The notes under the pieces: generated by a model
Seen by the model: only the letters and a program-made list of their open reading frames with translations
What the model was told of the DNA's origin: nothing
Database searches by the model: none
Shown here: in pieces, positions 62,132-64,000 of the stretch
Layout of the letters: the number at the start of each line of letters is the position of its first letter
How positions within the stretch are numbered: the first letter of the stretch is position 1
Program-made: the position numbers and the translations under genes
Assembly: GCF_003194585.1 (NCBI RefSeq)
Contig: NZ_QHKZ01000001.1
Coordinates: 62,001 to 126,000 of the forward strand
DNA length: 64,000 bases
Source: Nocardioides daejeonensis
GTDB taxonomy: Bacteria > Actinomycetota > Actinomycetes > Propionibacteriales > Nocardioidaceae
Direction of reading: 5' to 3'

Positions 62132-62643
62132 CGGGTTCCTTCCGAGGCGACTGCGACATGTTGGGCCACGCCGGCGGCCATGGAGGCGAGGCTGCGGGCG
62201 AGGATGCCGCTGCCGGCCCGGCCGGCCAGGTCGATCAGGCCCTCCTGGAGCCGGCGCTCGGCCTTCAGCACGCCGGCCAGCGCCCGTGCCTCTCCGGCGG
62301 AGGTGGTGACCGGGGTGGCGGCCAGGTGCCGTAGGTGTGCGTCGTGCAGAGTGGCGAAGGCGGCCAGTTGCTGGCCGAGTCGGGGCCGGGCTGCGACCGC
62401 CGCAGCCACCAGGGCTGCCGTGTCGCCGATCAGGGCTGTCGCTTGATCCACCAGCACGCGGTCGGCGTCCGGTGGGGGTGGGGTGGTCCCGGAGACGGGC
62501 TCGCCGGCGCCGTCGGCCTCGGGGCCCCAGCGGCAGCCGGCGAGCGCCAGTGTCAGCGGGACGGCGACGACGGCACCCCGGCGCGAGAGGGCGGGTCCGC
62601 GCCCGGAGGCGCGGGGCGAGGACGCGGACGGGGGTGCGGGCAC
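62128..62643 (-). CDS. Helical lipoprotein coupled to the ferritin-like gene
   Basis: A 171-residue predicted lipoprotein: Arg-rich start, hydrophobic stretch AVVAVPLTLALAGC with lipobox LAGC, a Pro-rich linker, then a helical domain (LVDQATALIGDTAALVAAAV, LHDAHLRHLAATP, LKAERRLQEGLID) that also looks ferritin-like, with His and Glu residues at helix positions. GTG 62643 is chosen because TAGAGT lies seven bases upstream; GTG codons at 62652 and 62688 are alternatives. The gene is divergent from rimP. Function unknown. Confidence 0.65.
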   Translation of the reverse strand: MPAPPSASSPRASGRGPALSRRGAVVAVPLTLALAGCRWGPEADGAGEPVSGTTPPPPDADRVLVDQATALIGDTAALVAAAVAARPRLGQQLAAFATLHDAHLRHLAATPVTTSAGEARALAGVLKAERRLQEGLIDLAGRAGSGILARSLASMAAGVAQHVAVASEGTR

Positions 62644-62650
62644 GCCGCGC

Positions 62651-62656
62651 ACTCTA
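62651..62656 (-). promoter_or_regulatory. Leaderless-type -10 of the helical lipoprotein gene
   Basis: On the minus strand TAGAGT is followed by seven bases and GTG 62643. Confidence 0.45.
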
Positions 62657-62719
62657 GACGAGCCGCGGCGACGGGTCCCGCCGCCCACCTCGATGCGCGC
62701 CGTACCCCGCCGGGCGGGC

Positions 62720-62725
62720 TATGGT
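62720..62725 (+). promoter_or_regulatory. Probable -10 of the rimP-nusA operon
   Basis: TATGGT lies 34 bases before the rimP ATG, with AAGGAGG in the leader. Confidence 0.4.
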
Positions 62726-62758
62726 GGTGCGCGACAACAGCACAAGGAGGTCTCGTCT

Positions 62759-63241
62759 ATGAGCAGCGCCAGATCTGACGCCGTCCCGGACCGGATTCGG
62801 ACCGAGTTGACCGACCCCCTGGCAGCACTGAGCCTGGATGTCGAAGCCGTCGAGCTCACGCCCGCAGGCAAGCGCCGGGTGCTCCGGATCGCGGTCGACA
62901 AGGACGGCGGAGTCACCCTCGACGACGTCGCGGAGGCGACCACCGTCGTCTCCGACGTACTGGACGCCTCCGACGTCATGGGCGAGCAGCCCTACACCCT
63001 CGAGGTGACCTCCCGGGGCGTGGACCGCCCCCTGACCCTGCCGCGGCACTGGCGTCGCAACCGGACGCGCCTGGTCAAGGCGGCGCTCGTCGAAGGCGGC
63101 CAGGTCACCGGTCGCGTCCTCGACTCCAACGACGACACCGTCACCCTCCAGGTGGGTGACGACACCCGCGAGGTGCCCTACGCCGACATCGCGAAGGCCC
63201 TCGTGCAGATCGAGTTCAACCGACCCGAAGGGCCAGCCTGA
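62759..63241 (+). CDS. rimP: Ribosome maturation factor RimP
   Basis: RimP assists early 30S assembly. The 160-residue protein has the N-terminal alpha/beta domain ([36 protein letters not shown]) and the C-terminal SH3-like barrel ([14 protein letters not shown], then [17 protein letters not shown]). ATG 62759 has AAGGAGG nine bases upstream. It overlaps the nusA start by one base, as in the conserved rimP-nusA-infB operon. Confidence 0.95.
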   Translation: MSSARSDAVPDRIRTELTDPLAALSLDVEAVELTPAGKRRVLRIAVDKDGGVTLDDVAEATTVVSDVLDASDVMGEQPYTLEVTSRGVDRPLTLPRHWRRNRTRLVKAALVEGGQVTGRVLDSNDDTVTLQVGDDTREVPYADIAKALVQIEFNRPEGPA

Positions 63242-64000
63242 TGGACATCGACCTCAACCTCCTGCGTGCGCTCGAGCACGAGAAGGAGATCAAGTTCTCG
63301 GTGCTTGTGGAGGCGATCGAGCAGGCCCTGCTCACCGCCTATCAGAAGAGCCCGGGAGCGCAGAGCCGCGCTCGGGTCGTCCTGGACCAGAAGACCGGCC
63401 ATGTGAGCGTGCTCGCGGCGGAGCTCGACGACGAGGGCGAGGTCGTCGGTGAGTACGACGACACTCCCGACGGTTTCGGCCGGATCGCCGCCACCACGGC
63501 GAAGCAGATCATGCTGCAGCGGCTGCGCGACGCCGAGGACGAGATCCGGTACGGCGAGTTCTCCGGTCGTGAGGGCGACATCATCTCCGGAGTGATCCAG
63601 CAGGGCCGCAACCCCGACGACGTCATGGTCGACCTCGGCAAGCTCGAGGCGATCCTGCCCCTGGGAGAGCGGGTGCCCACGGAGAAGTACGAGCATGGCA
63701 GCCGGATCAAGTGCATGGTCGTCTCCGTCCGCAAGGGCATGCGCGGACCGCAGATCACGCTCTCGCGCACCCACCCCAACCTGGTGCGCAAGCTCTTTGC
63801 GCTCGAGGTGCCCGAGATCGCCGACGGCACCGTCGAGATCGCGGCCATCGCCCGCGAGGCCGGCCATCGCACCAAGATCGCGGTGCGCTCCACGGTCTCG
63901 GGAGTCAACCCCAAGGGTGCCTGTATCGGCCCGATGGGGCAGCGGGTCCGCAACGTGATGGCCGAGCTCGCCGGTGAGAAGATCGACATCGTCGACTGGT
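63241..64000 (+). CDS. nusA: Transcription termination/antitermination factor NusA, 3' end outside the window
   Basis: NusA binds RNA polymerase and modulates pausing, termination and antitermination. About 253 residues are visible: the N-terminal polymerase-binding domain ([20 protein letters not shown] to the [16 protein letters not shown] region), the S1 domain (about residues 110-180, [24 protein letters not shown]), and the start of the KH1 domain ([20 protein letters not shown] with its GxxG). The frame is open to the window end. The ATG overlaps the rimP stop. Confidence 0.96.
   Translation, partial: MDIDLNLLRALEHEKEIKFSVLVEAIEQALLTAYQKSPGAQSRARVVLDQKTGHVSVLAAELDDEGEVVGEYDDTPDGFGRIAATTAKQIMLQRLRDAEDEIRYGEFSGREGDIISGVIQQGRNPDDVMVDLGKLEAILPLGERVPTEKYEHGSRIKCMVVSVRKGMRGPQITLSRTHPNLVRKLFALEVPEIADGTVEIAAIAREAGHRTKIAVRSTVSGVNPKGACIGPMGQRVRNVMAELAGEKIDIVDW

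Overview
The window is 64 kb of dense, high-GC chromosome from an actinobacterium. Housekeeping gene order (smc-ftsY-amtB-glnK-glnD-ffh; rpsP-khpA-rimM-trmD; lepB-rnhB-DUF2469; yraN-comM-dprA; rpsB-tsf-pyrH-frr-cdsA-rlmN; dxr-rseP-ispG-proS; rimP-nusA), many GTG starts, leaderless-type promoters and families such as DUF6318, DUF222/HNH and DUF2469 point to Nocardioidaceae, probably Nocardioides or a close relative. The genus is an inference from gene content and style. Nothing in the window looks like a plasmid, phage or integrative element.

Layout. 1-13.4 kb: the 3' part of comEC, then smc, a hotdog thioesterase, and the two SRP GTPase genes (ftsY, ffh) flanking the ammonium module amtB-glnK-glnD, with GlnR-like boxes before amtB and a strong terminator after glnK. 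13.5-17.8 kb: accessory genes (secreted collagen-like protein, small NYN protein, secreted ScyD/ScyE-like protein, amidohydrolase, thiol peroxidase). 17.9-25.7 kb: the S16/RimM/TrmD/L19 locus, in which TrmD is fused to an acetyltransferase domain and a large secreted TPR-like gene on the opposite strand separates trmD from rplS; then lepB, rnhB with a repeat-derived tail, and DUF2469. 25.8-30.8 kb: a TadE-like protein, two paralogous Tad/TadG-like secreted proteins of different base composition, and an NYN-domain protein. 30.9-34 kb: yraN-comM-dprA. 34.1-37.1 kb: a DUF6318 lipoprotein overlapped by a PKD-like secreted protein, then a DUF222 HNH nuclease gene whose promoter spacer contains a perfect LexA-type palindrome. 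37.2-45.9 kb: xerC, an M23 peptidase, rpsB-tsf-pyrH-frr-cdsA, a repeat protein, a META lipoprotein and rlmN. 45.9-52.9 kb: surface-carbohydrate and assorted enzymes (SDR, GT4 glycosyltransferase, UDP-sugar dehydrogenase, NTF2-like, LOG-like, RIO kinase, orphan AMP-binding fragment, YhhN). 52.9-64 kb: dxr, rseP, MFS, ispG, acetyltransferases, ASCH protein, proS, a ferritin-like pair, rimP and the start of nusA.

The genes work mainly in translation and ribosome maturation (S16, S2, L19, EF-Ts, RRF, RimM, RimP, TrmD, RlmN, ProRS), co-translational export (FtsY, Ffh, LepB, RseP), nitrogen sensing (AmtB, GlnK, GlnD), isoprenoid synthesis (Dxr, IspG), DNA uptake/recombination (ComEC, ComM, DprA, XerC) and chromosome organisation (SMC). 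A recurrent TAnnnT hexamer 6-7 bases before the start codon indicates leaderless transcription of at least eleven genes and was used to choose their starts. No tRNA, rRNA, CRISPR array or insertion sequence was recognised.
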